Positions 16,845 to 25,852 of a stretch of DNA of 64,000 nucleotides are shown piece after piece. The position numbers and the translations under genes are program-made. The stretch's first letter is position 1. Every line of letters begins with the position of its first letter. The notes under the pieces are model-generated. The model worked only from the letters and a program-made list of their open reading frames with translations, was not told where the DNA came from and did not search any database. This stretch comes from Aureimonas phyllosphaerae (GTDB taxonomy: Bacteria > Pseudomonadota > Alphaproteobacteria > Rhizobiales > Rhizobiaceae): contig NZ_FOOA01000009.1 in the NCBI RefSeq assembly GCF_900113065.1, forward strand, positions 1-64,000. Reading direction: 5' to 3'.

Positions 16845-17765
16845 ATGAGCGACTATCGGAACTTCGGCGATCGCAACCGTCCGCGCTACGACGACGAGCG
16901 CAACGGCAGCCTCAACGAGCGCGACGCGCGACGCCGCGCCGCCTACGGCGAGCGCGATGCCTACGGCGAGTGGGACCGCGACAACTACGGCCAGAACACC
17001 GAGACCGGCTACGGCCGCGAGCGCGCGAACGCCGATCGCTACGGCTCGTATTCGCGCAACAGCAGCCAGGCGTCCTTCGGCGGCGCCTACGACGATCGCT
17101 ACGATCGCAACGACAGCTATCGTGACCAGCGCTCGAGCTACGGTCCCAGCCGCTATGCCGGCCGCAACGACTACGGCCAGACCTCGTCCTACGACGACTA
17201 TGCCAACCGCGACCGCTATCGCCAGTCCTCCGGCTACGGCCGCGACTATTCGAGCGACCGCGGCTACGGCTACGGCTCGTCCTCCTACAACGCCGCCCGC
17301 GACGAAGATCGCGGCTTCTTCGAGCGCGCCGGCGACGAGATCGCCTCCTGGTTCGGCGACCGTGACGCCGAGCGTCGCCGCGAGGCCGACAAGCAGTTCG
17401 GTGGACGCGGCCCGAAGGGCTACACGCGGTCGGACGAGCGCATCCGTGACGACGTCAACGACCGCCTGACCGACGATCACTACATCGACGCGTCCGATAT
17501 CGAGGTGACGGTGAAGGATCGCGAGGTCACGCTGGCCGGCCACGTGCCGTCGCGCGACCAGAAGCGCCGCGCCGAGGATCTCGTCGAGCGCATCTCGGGC
17601 GTCAGCCACGTCCAGAACAACCTGCGCGTCGAGACGGGTTCGGGCGGCCTCTTCGGCACCAGCTCGACCACGGCGACCTCGACGACCGGCTCGACCGCGA
17701 CGACGGGCGAGATCGGCGGCGCGCGTAGCTGGAGCACCGACACGACGGTGAAGACCATCTCGTAA
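16845..17765 (+). CDS. BON-domain protein with Tyr/Arg/Asp-rich N-terminus
   Basis: A 306-residue protein. Residues 1-155 are a low-complexity region rich in Tyr, Arg, Asp, Ser and Gly with recurring RY/DRY/YG steps, probably disordered. A short conserved block (RAGDEIASWFGDRDAERRRE) follows, then one BON domain at about 195-265 (DDVNDRLTDDHYIDASDIEV, VTLAGHVPSR, VERISGVSHVQNNL). A Ser/Thr-rich tail ends the protein. BON domains (OsmY, BamE-like) bind lipid or envelope partners. No signal peptide is visible, so location is uncertain. GGGAG at 16833-16837 supports the start. The upstream sigma-EcfG promoter points to a general-stress gene. Two hairpins follow. Confidence 0.85.
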   Translation: MSDYRNFGDRNRPRYDDERNGSLNERDARRRAAYGERDAYGEWDRDNYGQNTETGYGRERANADRYGSYSRNSSQASFGGAYDDRYDRNDSYRDQRSSYGPSRYAGRNDYGQTSSYDDYANRDRYRQSSGYGRDYSSDRGYGYGSSSYNAARDEDRGFFERAGDEIASWFGDRDAERRREADKQFGGRGPKGYTRSDERIRDDVNDRLTDDHYIDASDIEVTVKDREVTLAGHVPSRDQKRRAEDLVERISGVSHVQNNLRVETGSGGLFGTSSTTATSTTGSTATTGEIGGARSWSTDTTVKTIS

Positions 17766-17773
17766 CGACGGCG

Positions 17774-17794
17774 CGCCGGGACGTGGTCCCGGCG
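17774..17794 (+). terminator. Perfect 9-base stem-loop after the BON gene
   Basis: CGCCGGGAC-GTG-GTCCCGGCG, starting eight bases after the stop codon. It has no T-run of its own and lies just before a second hairpin that has one. Confidence 0.5.
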
Positions 17795-17808
17795 ACCCGA
17801 CCGACGGA

Positions 17809-17838
17809 CCCTGGTGCGGCGACGCGCCGGGGTTTTTT
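17809..17838 (+). terminator. Rho-independent terminator of the BON gene
   Basis: An imperfect GC stem (CCCTGGTGCG / CGCGCCGGGG) with a GCGA-type loop is followed by six T residues at 17833-17838, seven bases before the stop of the convergent HAD gene. Confidence 0.75.
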
Positions 17839-17844
17839 CGTCGA

Positions 17845-18576
17845 TCAGGCGGCGGCGCGGATGCGGCGCAGGAACGCCGTCAGGTCGTCGGTCACGAAGT
17901 CGATATGGGCGCCCTCGCGGCCTTCATGCTCCCAGGCGTCGCCGAGCGCCGTCTCGAAATTCTCCGGCACGATCAGGACGGTGCGCATGCCGAGGCGCTT
18001 GGGCACCTCGAGGTTGCGCGCGAGATCCTCGAACATGGCGGCGCGCGCCGTGTCGATGCGGTGGAGGCCCATGAACTTGTCGTAGGTCTCGGCGGCAGGC
18101 TTGGGGATGAGGCCGGCCGCGACGATGTCGAAGACGTCCTCGAAATGCTCGAAAATGCCGAGCTGGCGCGCCGTACGCTCGGCGTGGCCCCGGTCGCCAT
18201 TGGTGAAGATGAACTTGCGTCCCGGCAGGGCCGCGATCTCGGCGCCGAGCTCGGGATTGGGCGCGAGCCACGAGTAGTCGATGTTGTGGACATAGGCGAG
18301 GAAGGCGTCGGGATCGATGCCGTGCACCTCCATCAGCCCGCGCAGCGTGGTGCCGTACTGGCGATAGAACCCCTTCTGGACCGCCTTGGCCTCGTCGCGC
18401 GGCACCGACAGGAGTTCGGCCACATAGTCCGTCATCCGTGCGTCGATCTGCGAGAACAGGTCGGTGCGGCGGGGATAGAGCGTGTTGTCGAGGTCGAAGA
18501 CCCAGGTGTCGACATGGGCGAAGTCGGCGGGGTCGGCGTCGCGCGTGCGGCCGATCGATGTGTCGGTGCTGTTCAT
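17845..18576 (-). CDS. HAD-family pyrimidine 5'-nucleotidase
   Basis: A 243-residue HAD hydrolase of the pyrimidine 5'-nucleotidase type (related to yeast Sdt1). Such enzymes dephosphorylate UMP/CMP and sometimes non-canonical nucleotides. Motif I is FDLDNTLYP with nucleophile Asp28 and Asp30; motif II is FTNGDRGHAERT; motif III/IV is the Lys of IPKPAAETYD and AAMFEDLARNL. The helical cap sits between motifs I and II. The ATG at 18576 is preferred to the GTG at 18591 five codons upstream; the ribosome site is poor for both. Proximity to argB and dapD is typical of rhizobial chromosomes. It converges on the BON gene. Confidence 0.85.
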   Translation of the reverse strand: MNSTDTSIGRTRDADPADFAHVDTWVFDLDNTLYPRRTDLFSQIDARMTDYVAELLSVPRDEAKAVQKGFYRQYGTTLRGLMEVHGIDPDAFLAYVHNIDYSWLAPNPELGAEIAALPGRKFIFTNGDRGHAERTARQLGIFEHFEDVFDIVAAGLIPKPAAETYDKFMGLHRIDTARAAMFEDLARNLEVPKRLGMRTVLIVPENFETALGDAWEHEGREGAHIDFVTDDLTAFLRRIRAAA

Positions 18577-18626
18577 GACCTCATTCGGCACGGGAGCGGG
18601 GCGCCGTCAACGCCAAAGCGCGGGGA

Positions 18627-19787
18627 TCAGTAGATGAAGGCGGCGCGAAGCAGGGTGGCGTTCACCCGCTCGCCGTCGTCGGGCCCGTCGACCGTCCGGC
18701 TGTGGACGTGCGTCGCGGTGAAGCGGAGCTGGTCGGTCGGATACCAGTTGGCGATGGCGGTCGCGGCAAACTCGGCACCGGCGTCCGGCCCGTCGTCGGT
18801 GAGATCGAGATAATCGAGCCGCCCGCCGATCTCCAGCGCGCCGAAGCCGCCCTCGCCGAGCCCGCGACGGGGCTCGACCTGCTCGAAGATGCCCGACCTG
18901 GCGTCATAGGCGCGATGATCGGGAGTAAGGAAGACGAGCGCTCCGAGATAGCCGCCTTGCGCGGTCGTCCCGCGTCGCCCGAACCCTTCGGCATGCAGCA
19001 CCATGTACTGGCTCTGGAGGGTGAAGCGGCCGAGCGTCGCGGCAAGCTCGAGGTTGGCGCCTTGTGTCTTGCCCTTCGGCTCGAAATCATCGGTGGAGAC
19101 GAGCGAAGCGGACACGAAGTCGACCCCCGCGCCGCCCGACAGCGAGAAGGTCTCCTGCCGGTCGAACCCCGCCGAGAGGCCGAGGCCGAGATGCACGGCG
19201 TCGTCGCCTTCGAGATAGGGCGCGTAGGTGGCGCGCGCGGCAAGGCCGATGCCGTCGTCGAAGGGCTGGCGGTTGATGTCCGAGCCGAAGACGCCGCCCG
19301 ACAGGCTCCAGCGATCGGCGCCGTAGAGGGCCGCCGCGCCCACCGCATCGGCCGGCGACAGGGTCTCGACCAGGGCGTCCTCGGCAAACAGGGCGGAGCG
19401 GCTGCCCTGGAGTTCCTGGAACGAGTAGGTCACGTCCTGTTGGCCGGCACGCAGCGTCACGGCGTCACTCGGCGCGTAGTCGATGAAGGCGTAGGGCACC
19501 TCGACGCGGCCCGGCGTCGCGAAGTCGAGGACAAGGCGGCCGCCGAAATCGTCGTAGCCGAAATCGGTGTAGATGCGCGCCCGGCGGACCGAGCCCTCGC
19601 GGCGCTCGTCGTCGCCGAGGAGGTCGCGCGGATGCGAGGACGCCCAACCGCCATCGAGCTGCAGGAAGGGCGAGAAGGCGACGAACCTGTCCTCGTTGCC
19701 GAACCGCAAGGGGTCGGCACCCTCTTCGGCCGCTGCCGGCGCGACGGCGAGAAGGAGCGCGAGACCCGGGACGTAACGCGAAACCAT
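18627..19787 (-). CDS. Phosphate-selective porin (OprO/OprP family)-like outer membrane protein
   Basis: A 386-residue protein with an N-terminal signal peptide (MVSRYVPGLALLLAVAPAAA) and a beta-barrel sequence pattern ending in an aromatic residue (LLRAAFIY), as outer membrane proteins do. Blocks such as FSPFLQLDGGWASSHPRDL, RRARIYTDFGYDDFGGRLVL and GGYLGALVFLTPDHRAYDA resemble the OprO/OprP group. Members form anion channels, but many homologues are not phosphate-specific, and I see no Pho box upstream. The Met at 19787 is used because the signal peptide begins there; 40 further codons are open upstream. It lies downstream of argB on the same strand with a 109-base gap. Confidence 0.8.
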   Translation of the reverse strand: MVSRYVPGLALLLAVAPAAAEEGADPLRFGNEDRFVAFSPFLQLDGGWASSHPRDLLGDDERREGSVRRARIYTDFGYDDFGGRLVLDFATPGRVEVPYAFIDYAPSDAVTLRAGQQDVTYSFQELQGSRSALFAEDALVETLSPADAVGAAALYGADRWSLSGGVFGSDINRQPFDDGIGLAARATYAPYLEGDDAVHLGLGLSAGFDRQETFSLSGGAGVDFVSASLVSTDDFEPKGKTQGANLELAATLGRFTLQSQYMVLHAEGFGRRGTTAQGGYLGALVFLTPDHRAYDARSGIFEQVEPRRGLGEGGFGALEIGGRLDYLDLTDDGPDAGAEFAATAIANWYPTDQLRFTATHVHSRTVDGPDDGERVNATLLRAAFIY

Positions 19788-19896
19788 CGGCGAACCTCTT
19801 CGAAGCGCAAGGGTGGGCTCCGTTATCGCCGACGGGATCGATCGGGGCGAGTGCGTTGCAGCAACAGGCGGGTCGCCCCGCCCCGTCATCGAACCG

Positions 19897-20781
19897 TCAG
19901 GGAACAATGAGCGTGCCGGCGCCGTGCTCGGTGAGGAGCTCGAGGAGCACCGCGTGCAGGACCTTGCCGTTGAGGATGACGACGCCCTGGACGCCGCGCT
20001 CGATCGCCTCGATGCAGGTCTCGACCTTCGGGATCATGCCGCCCGAGATCGTGCCGTCGGCGATGAGCGCGCGCGCCTGCGCCACCGACAGTTCCTTGAT
20101 CAGCTGGCCGTCGCGATCGAGAACGCCCGGCACGTCGGTGAGGAAGAGGCAGCGCGCCGCCTGGACGGCGCCGGCGATGGCGCCCGCGAACGTGTCGGCG
20201 TTGATGTTGTAGGTCGCTCCGTCGCGGCCCGGTGCGACCGGCGCGATCACCGGGATCATCTCGGAGCGCGCGAGAAGGTCGAGGAGCGTGCGGTCCACCT
20301 CGACCGGCTCGCCGACGAAGCCGAGGTCGAGCACGCGCTCGATGCGCGAATCGGGGTCGACATAGGTCTTCTTGGCCTTCTCGGCGAAGACCATGTTGCC
20401 GTCCTTGCCGCACAGGCCGATCGCCCACTCGCCCTCGGCGTTGATGAGCGCGACGATCTCCTTGTTGATCGAGCCGGCCAGGACCATCTCGACGATCTCG
20501 ACCGTGCGCTGGTCGGTGACGCGAAGGCCGCCCTCGAAGCGGCTCTCGATGCCCATCTTGGCGAGCATCGCGCCGATCTGCGGCCCGCCGCCATGCACCA
20601 CGATCGGGTTGATGCCCGACTGCTTGAGAAGCGCGATGTCGCGCGCGAAGGCCCGGCCGAGCGTCTGGTCGCCCATGGCATGGCCGCCGTACTTCACCAC
20701 CACCGTCTTGTTCTCGTAGGCCTGCATGTAGGGCAGGGCTTCGGCGAGAAGGTTGGCCTGCATGGCGGCGCTGTCGGTCAT
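19897..20781 (-). CDS. argB: Acetylglutamate kinase
   Basis: A 294-residue amino-acid kinase that phosphorylates N-acetyl-L-glutamate, the second and usually feedback-controlled step of arginine synthesis. ATP- and substrate-binding motifs are visible: [12 protein letters not shown] (Lys30), [12 protein letters not shown] (about 60-71), [13 protein letters not shown] (about 110-122) and a C-terminal block with [11 protein letters not shown]. An N-terminal helix with [17 protein letters not shown] is typical of arginine-sensitive hexameric forms, so arginine inhibition is likely. The Met at 20781 is chosen on homology; 45 codons are open upstream. It is divergent from the gene at 20979. Confidence 0.96.
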   Translation of the reverse strand: MTDSAAMQANLLAEALPYMQAYENKTVVVKYGGHAMGDQTLGRAFARDIALLKQSGINPIVVHGGGPQIGAMLAKMGIESRFEGGLRVTDQRTVEIVEMVLAGSINKEIVALINAEGEWAIGLCGKDGNMVFAEKAKKTYVDPDSRIERVLDLGFVGEPVEVDRTLLDLLARSEMIPVIAPVAPGRDGATYNINADTFAGAIAGAVQAARCLFLTDVPGVLDRDGQLIKELSVAQARALIADGTISGGMIPKVETCIEAIERGVQGVVILNGKVLHAVLLELLTEHGAGTLIVP

Positions 20782-20978
20782 GGAGCGGCTCCCGGCGGGG
20801 TCGTGGTTCGGTGTCGGCGCTCTGCCTAACCGTGATTCGTGACAGGCTCTAGACCAGGTCGCCCGGCAAAAGAAGGGCATCCCGCCGCGGCCACGCGCCG
20901 GACGGGTCGGGATCAACGAAGGATTAAACTTCCAATTGCAATTCTACGCCGGACCGAAGGGGGCCGGGAATCGAGACG

Positions 20979-21794
20979 ATGCCGACGAAACGCATGCGCA
21001 GTCGGCCATCGAGGGCTCTGGCCACCCTTGCCGCGCTGTCCGGATTTCAACTCGGAAGCGTGGAGGAGGCCACGGCGGGCGCCTGGACGCTCGAGAAGGG
21101 GCGGGGCCTTGCGATCGTCTCGGCCGGCGGGTCAGAGGCCAGGGGCGCCTTCGGCGACAACCGACGCCGCGCGCCCGTCTCGGGGTTCCGAAAGGCGGAG
21201 ATCCAGGTTCTGGCCGAGTACGGCATCACCGACCGATTCACCCTACGCGGGCGCACTGAAGTCCGCCATCTCAGCTTCGAGGCGCGCGATGGAGAGACAG
21301 GGCTCGGCGTGTCGGAGATCGGCGGCCGGTTCCGCCTGGTGCAGCGCGGCGGCGTCGTCGCTTCAGCGGAAGCCAACCTTCGCATCGCAGAGGCCGATCC
21401 GGCGCTCGATCCCGGCGGCGCAGGGCTGCTCGCCGGCGAGGTCGAGGCGCGGCTTCTGGCCGGCTACGGCTTCACGATTGCCGGGCGCGACGCCTTCGCC
21501 GAGGCGCAGGGCGCCTACCGGACGGCCGGCGGGCTGACGGCCGACGAGATCCGTGCGGACCTCACGCTCGGGATCCGGGCGCGGCCCGACATCCTCCTTC
21601 TGGCCCAAAGCTTCTCGGTGGTTGGGCTGCCGGAGGACGGCCTCGAAGGCTTCGACCAGCACAAGCTGCAACTCTCCGGCGTCTACGATGTCACCCCTGC
21701 CATTTCGGTGCAGGCCGGCGGGTGGAGCGCGGTCGCGGGTCGCAATGCACTCGACGAGCACGGCCTTCTCGCCGCGCTCTGGCTGAAGTTCTAG
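20979..21794 (+). CDS. Predicted outer-membrane beta-barrel-like protein
   Basis: A 271-residue protein of unknown function. The N-terminus is basic (MPTKRMRSRPSRALATLAAL) and could be a signal peptide, although its hydrophobic core is short. The body shows alternating hydrophobic/polar strands with turns (QVLAEYGITDRFTLRGRTEV, LLAGYGFTIAGRDAF) and ends in Phe (LLAALWLKF), the usual C-terminal signature of outer membrane beta-barrels. A modest ribosome site (GGGAATCGAG) precedes the start. It is divergent from argB and converges on the hybrid kinase. I do not recognise a named family. Confidence 0.65.
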   Translation: MPTKRMRSRPSRALATLAALSGFQLGSVEEATAGAWTLEKGRGLAIVSAGGSEARGAFGDNRRRAPVSGFRKAEIQVLAEYGITDRFTLRGRTEVRHLSFEARDGETGLGVSEIGGRFRLVQRGGVVASAEANLRIAEADPALDPGGAGLLAGEVEARLLAGYGFTIAGRDAFAEAQGAYRTAGGLTADEIRADLTLGIRARPDILLLAQSFSVVGLPEDGLEGFDQHKLQLSGVYDVTPAISVQAGGWSAVAGRNALDEHGLLAALWLKF

Positions 21795-21833
21795 CGCGTT
21801 GGCCGGCCGCGCGAGGCGGCCGGGACGGGCCTC

Positions 21834-24452
21834 TCATGCCATTTCGCGCTGCGCCTCGAGGACGCTCGCGATCGCCGCCTCGAGATCCTCCATGCCGTAG
21901 GGCTTCGGCAGGATCGTCACGCGCGGGTCCTCGCCGGGCGTCACGCCCGCGACATGGCGGTCGCCGGTCGCGAACACGATGCCGGTGCCGGGCTTCACCT
22001 TTCGCGCCTCGTCGGCAAGCTCCGTGCCCGACATGCCCGGCAGGTTCACGTCGCTGACGAGAACGTCGAAGGGCACGGTCTGGATCGCGGTGAGGGCGTC
22101 CTCGGCGCGGCCCGCCTCGAAGACGACGTAGCCGAGGTCCTTCAGCATGTCGGCCGTGTTCATCCGGATCAGGCCGTCGTCCTCGACCAGAAGCACCGTT
22201 CCCTTGCCGGTCGGCTCGGGCTTCGGGGCCGCGGCGCCGAGACCGCCGGTCTTCACCGTCGGCGCGTCCGCGGCGGCGGGCGCGAGCGCGGGGCCCTTGA
22301 GGGCCGCGCGGCGCGCGCCGTTCGCCTGCGCCTGGTTGGCGAGGACGTGGCGGAACTTCCGCGCCAGTGCCTCGCGCGTGTAGGGCTTCGACAGGAGCTG
22401 CACGCCGGCATCGAGCCGGCCGCCGTGGACGATCGAGTTCTCGGTGTAGCCGGAGGTGAAGAGCACGGCGAGACCGGGCAGGCGCTCCTTCGCCTTGCGG
22501 GCGAGCTCGGGGCTCTTCAGCTTGCCGGGCATCACGACGTCGGTGAACAGGATGTCGATCGGAATGCCGCTTTCCACGACATTCAATGCCGACTGCGCGT
22601 CCACCGCCTTGAGCACGCGGTAGCCGAGGTCGGTCAGCATCTCGACGGCGGTGGCGCGCACCTCCTCGTCGTCCTCGACCACGAGCACCGTCTCGGTGCC
22701 GCCGGTCACCGGACCGGTGTCGACCGCGATCTCCTGGTCCTCGCTCTGCGTCGAGCGCGGCAGGTAGAGGCGGATCGTCGTGCCCTGGCCGACCTCGGAA
22801 TAGATGTTCACGTGGCCGCCGGACTGCTTCACGAAGCCGTAGACCATCGACAGGCCGAGGCCGGAGCCCTTGCCCTCAGCCTTGGTGGTGAAGAACGGCT
22901 CGAACACGCGCTCGATGACCTCGGGGCTCATGCCGGAGCCCGTGTCGCTGACCGCGAGCATCACGTACTGGCCGGCCGCCACCTCGTGCCGGCGCGCATA
23001 GTCGTCGTCGAGATGGGCATTGCCGAGCTCGATCGTCAGCTTGCCCTGGCCCTCCATCGCATCGCGCGCGTTGATGGCAAGGTTCAGAAGCGCGTTCTCG
23101 ATCTGCGTCGGGTCGATGAACGTGTTCCACAGACCGCCGCCGAAGACGGTCTCGACCTCGATGCCCTCGCCGATCGCGCGCCGCAGCATGTCGTCCATGC
23201 CGCGCACGAAGCGCGTGACGTTGACGACCTTGGGCTCCAGCGCCTGGCGACGCCCGAAGGCGAGGAGCTGCGCGGCGAGCTTGGCCCCGCGCGAGACGCC
23301 GGCGAGCGCGTTGCGCACGCGCGTCTCGGCCCGCTCGTTGCCGGCGATGTCCTTCAGGAGAAGCTGGAGGTTGCCCGAGACGACCTGCAGGAGGTTGTTG
23401 AAGTCGTGCGCGACACCGCCGGTCAGCTTGCCGACCGTCTCGAGGCGCTGCGAGCGGTTCAGCGCGGCCTCGGCGGCGCGGCGCTCCTCGACGGCCTGCG
23501 CGACGCGATGCTCCAGCGTCTCGTTCAGCTGGCGCAGCTGCTCCTCGGCGCGCTGGCGATGGCGGATCTGGCGCTCCAGGACGCTCGCGTGCTCGCGCAA
23601 TTGTTCCTGCGCGAGGCGCTCCTCGGTGACGTCGGTGTGGACGCCGACCCACTCGCGCAAGGCTCCGTTGTCGTCGAGGATCGGCACCGCGCGGATCGCG
23701 AACTGGCGCCATTCGCCGGAGGCGACGCGCACCCGGTGCTCAAAGATGAAGGTCGAGCGCGTGGCGACCGCCTCGTTCCAGGCCGCGACCGTCGCGTCGG
23801 CGTCTTCGGGGTGCACGGCGGCCGCCCAGCCGAAGCCCTCGTACTCGGCCTGCGTCTGACCGGTCAGCGCAGACCAGCCCGGCTGCTCGCCGCTCATGCG
23901 CCCTTCGGCCGAATTGGTCCACAACGTCGAGTGGATGGCGGCGACGGCGGCGCGGAAGCGATCGTTGGAGCGGCGCAGCCCCTCGCGCTCGGTGCGCTCG
24001 ATCACCGTGCACAGGACGCCGCCGATCCCGCTGTTTCCATCGCGGATCGGAGTGTAGAAGAGGTCGAACACGACGTCGCGCAGGGCGCCGTTGCGGTGGA
24101 GGCGCATCGGCTGGTCGCGATAGGTCTCGGCCCGGCCGGCAAGGCCGGTCTCGAGGACCCTGCGGTTCCAGTCCCAGATTTCCGGCCACACGTCCGGCAC
24201 CGTGCCGCCGAAGGCCGCCGGGTGCTTGTCCCCGGCGATCTCGCGGTAGCCGTCGTTGTAGACCATCACATGGTCGGGTCCCCACATCAGGACCTTCGGG
24301 ATCTGGGAATCCAGAACGGTGTCGACCACCGCCGACAGGGCCGCAGGCCAGTTCGCGCGGGGGCCGAGCGAGGTCGCCTGCCAGTCCGTCCGGTCCAGAA
24401 GCGCGCGCGTCGTGACCGAGGCCTCCGGCTGAAGGTCGAGCGCTGCGCTCAT
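21834..24452 (-). CDS. PAS hybrid histidine kinase with two C-terminal receiver domains
   Basis: An 872-residue cytoplasmic sensor kinase with no membrane segments. Two PAS-like regions lie at about residues 45-155 and 165-280 (ending [13 protein letters not shown]). A coiled coil (285-335) leads to a HisKA dimerisation domain with His349 in [14 protein letters not shown]. The ATPase domain runs about 440-580 ([35 protein letters not shown]). Receiver 1 (about 597-715) has [13 protein letters not shown] and SKPY; receiver 2 (about 750-868) has [17 protein letters not shown] and PKPY. Both keep the acidic pocket, phospho-Asp, Thr/Ser and Lys. No partner regulator is adjacent; output may be a phosphorelay. 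An inverted repeat lies upstream at 24506. Confidence 0.9.
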   Translation of the reverse strand: MSAALDLQPEASVTTRALLDRTDWQATSLGPRANWPAALSAVVDTVLDSQIPKVLMWGPDHVMVYNDGYREIAGDKHPAAFGGTVPDVWPEIWDWNRRVLETGLAGRAETYRDQPMRLHRNGALRDVVFDLFYTPIRDGNSGIGGVLCTVIERTEREGLRRSNDRFRAAVAAIHSTLWTNSAEGRMSGEQPGWSALTGQTQAEYEGFGWAAAVHPEDADATVAAWNEAVATRSTFIFEHRVRVASGEWRQFAIRAVPILDDNGALREWVGVHTDVTEERLAQEQLREHASVLERQIRHRQRAEEQLRQLNETLEHRVAQAVEERRAAEAALNRSQRLETVGKLTGGVAHDFNNLLQVVSGNLQLLLKDIAGNERAETRVRNALAGVSRGAKLAAQLLAFGRRQALEPKVVNVTRFVRGMDDMLRRAIGEGIEVETVFGGGLWNTFIDPTQIENALLNLAINARDAMEGQGKLTIELGNAHLDDDYARRHEVAAGQYVMLAVSDTGSGMSPEVIERVFEPFFTTKAEGKGSGLGLSMVYGFVKQSGGHVNIYSEVGQGTTIRLYLPRSTQSEDQEIAVDTGPVTGGTETVLVVEDDEEVRATAVEMLTDLGYRVLKAVDAQSALNVVESGIPIDILFTDVVMPGKLKSPELARKAKERLPGLAVLFTSGYTENSIVHGGRLDAGVQLLSKPYTREALARKFRHVLANQAQANGARRAALKGPALAPAAADAPTVKTGGLGAAAPKPEPTGKGTVLLVEDDGLIRMNTADMLKDLGYVVFEAGRAEDALTAIQTVPFDVLVSDVNLPGMSGTELADEARKVKPGTGIVFATGDRHVAGVTPGEDPRVTILPKPYGMEDLEAAIASVLEAQREMA

Positions 24453-24505
24453 GCTGGTGGTCCCCCGGTCCCTGGCGCCGCGAGGCGGCCTTTGAAGCTA
24501 ACGCG

Positions 24506-24520
24506 TTGACATGCCGTCAA
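24506..24520. promoter_or_regulatory. Perfect inverted repeat upstream of the hybrid kinase
   Basis: TTGAC-ATGCC-GTCAA, 54 bases before the kinase start and after the end of the FAH-family gene. It could be an operator or overlap a -35 element (TTGAC reads on both strands). No matching -10 is clear. Confidence 0.35.
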
Positions 24521-24563
24521 ATTGCGGCTCCCGCAAGGCCGTTCGTGCAACGGGCCCCGCGGT

Positions 24564-25745
24564 TCAGGCCCCCCGGCCGAGCCATCCGCGTGCCGCCAGA
24601 TAGTGCATCAGATCCGTGATGCCATAGCGCCAGGGCTGCGCCTTGTCGGTGTGGGTGACGACGTTCTCCAGGCGGCCGAGGCGCGGCGAGGCGATCGAGA
24701 CGCGGTCGCCGACCTTGTGGGTGAAGCCCTTGCCGGGCGCGTCGCGGTCCTCGACCGGCGCAAAGAGCGTGCCGAGATAGAGCATCATGCCGTCGGGATA
24801 CTGGTGGTGGCGTCCCAGCGCCTGGCCCGCGAGATCGGCCGGATCGCGGCTGATCTCGCGCATCGAGGAATGGCCCTCGAGCCGGTAGCCATCGTCCGCG
24901 CCCTCGACAGTCAGCGTCAGTTCGGCGGTGCGCACGTCATCCAGCGTGAAGCCGTCGTCGAAGAGGCGCACGAACGGGCCGATCGCGCTCGAGGCGTTGT
25001 TGTCCTTGGCCTTGCCGAGAAGGAGGGCCGAGCGTCCCTCGACGTCGCGAAGGTTCACGTCGTTGCCGAGCGTCGCGCCGACGATCTGCCCCTTCGAGTT
25101 CACCGCGAGCACCACTTCGGGCTCCGGGTTGTTCCATTCCGAGGACGGCAGGATGCCGATCTCCGAGCCCCAGCCGACGCTCGACAAGACCGGCGCCTTG
25201 GTGAAGACCTCGGCGTCCGGCCCGATGCCGACTTCGAGATACTGCGACCAGTATCCGCGCTCCTGCAGGATGCGCTTCACCTCCGCGGCCTTGGGCGAGC
25301 CCGCCACGACGTCGGTCAGCGCCCCGCCGATCACCTCGCCGATCTCGCCGCGGATCGCGGCCGCAAGGCTGAGGTCGCCCTTGGCCCGCTCCTCGATCAC
25401 GCGCTCGATCATCGAGCGGGCGAAGGTCACGCCACAAGCCTTCACCGCCTGAAGGTCGCACGGCGCGAGAAGCACGGCGCTCGCCTCGCGATCCGGCCCG
25501 TTGCGGCGGCTCGCCTCGACGACCGCGGCAAGATCCCATTCGCGCCCGCCCGTCGCGGAGCGAAGGGCTCCGACCGGATCGGAGAGTTCCAGAAGCTGCG
25601 ACAGGGTCGGGGCGGCACCGCTTACCTCCACCAGCATCTGCCCGCGCACCGCGACGAGGACGGGACCGCCGGTCTCGGGATCGAAGAGGCGGCCGACCAG
25701 CGTCGCATGGGCCGCGTCGTCGGGAAGAAGGGAAAGGGAGCTCAT
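24564..25745 (-). CDS. Fumarylacetoacetate hydrolase-family protein
   Basis: A 393-residue FAH-fold enzyme. An N-terminal domain (1-110) precedes the catalytic FAH domain with KACGVTFARSMIERVIEER, YLEVGIGPDAEVFTKAP, EPEVVLAVNSKGQIVG and GATLGNDVNLRDVEGRSAL. Metal-binding acidic residues are probably the Glu of EPEVVL and the Asp of LGNDVN. Bacterial homologues of this length often act on 2-keto-3-deoxy sugar acids or related ketoacids, but the reaction cannot be assigned from sequence. It is preceded by the phospholipase D-type gene on the same strand (gap 107 bases) and followed by the hybrid kinase. No sugar-acid catabolic genes are adjacent. Confidence 0.8.
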   Translation of the reverse strand: MSSLSLLPDDAAHATLVGRLFDPETGGPVLVAVRGQMLVEVSGAAPTLSQLLELSDPVGALRSATGGREWDLAAVVEASRRNGPDREASAVLLAPCDLQAVKACGVTFARSMIERVIEERAKGDLSLAAAIRGEIGEVIGGALTDVVAGSPKAAEVKRILQERGYWSQYLEVGIGPDAEVFTKAPVLSSVGWGSEIGILPSSEWNNPEPEVVLAVNSKGQIVGATLGNDVNLRDVEGRSALLLGKAKDNNASSAIGPFVRLFDDGFTLDDVRTAELTLTVEGADDGYRLEGHSSMREISRDPADLAGQALGRHHQYPDGMMLYLGTLFAPVEDRDAPGKGFTHKVGDRVSIASPRLGRLENVVTHTDKAQPWRYGITDLMHYLAARGWLGRGA

Positions 25746-25852
25746 GTCGTCCGTCCATCGCTTGCGGGCGAATCACCCGTCGGCGGGGAGGGGACGCCAG
25801 AACCGCCGTCCGGCGCAAGCGTGCGTCATGCTGCGTTGCGAAAGACGCGTCC

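Noticed and set aside
21954-24509. 851-codon plus-strand frame opposite the hybrid kinase
   Set aside because: No recognisable domain; the kinase and receiver motifs on the minus strand explain the DNA.
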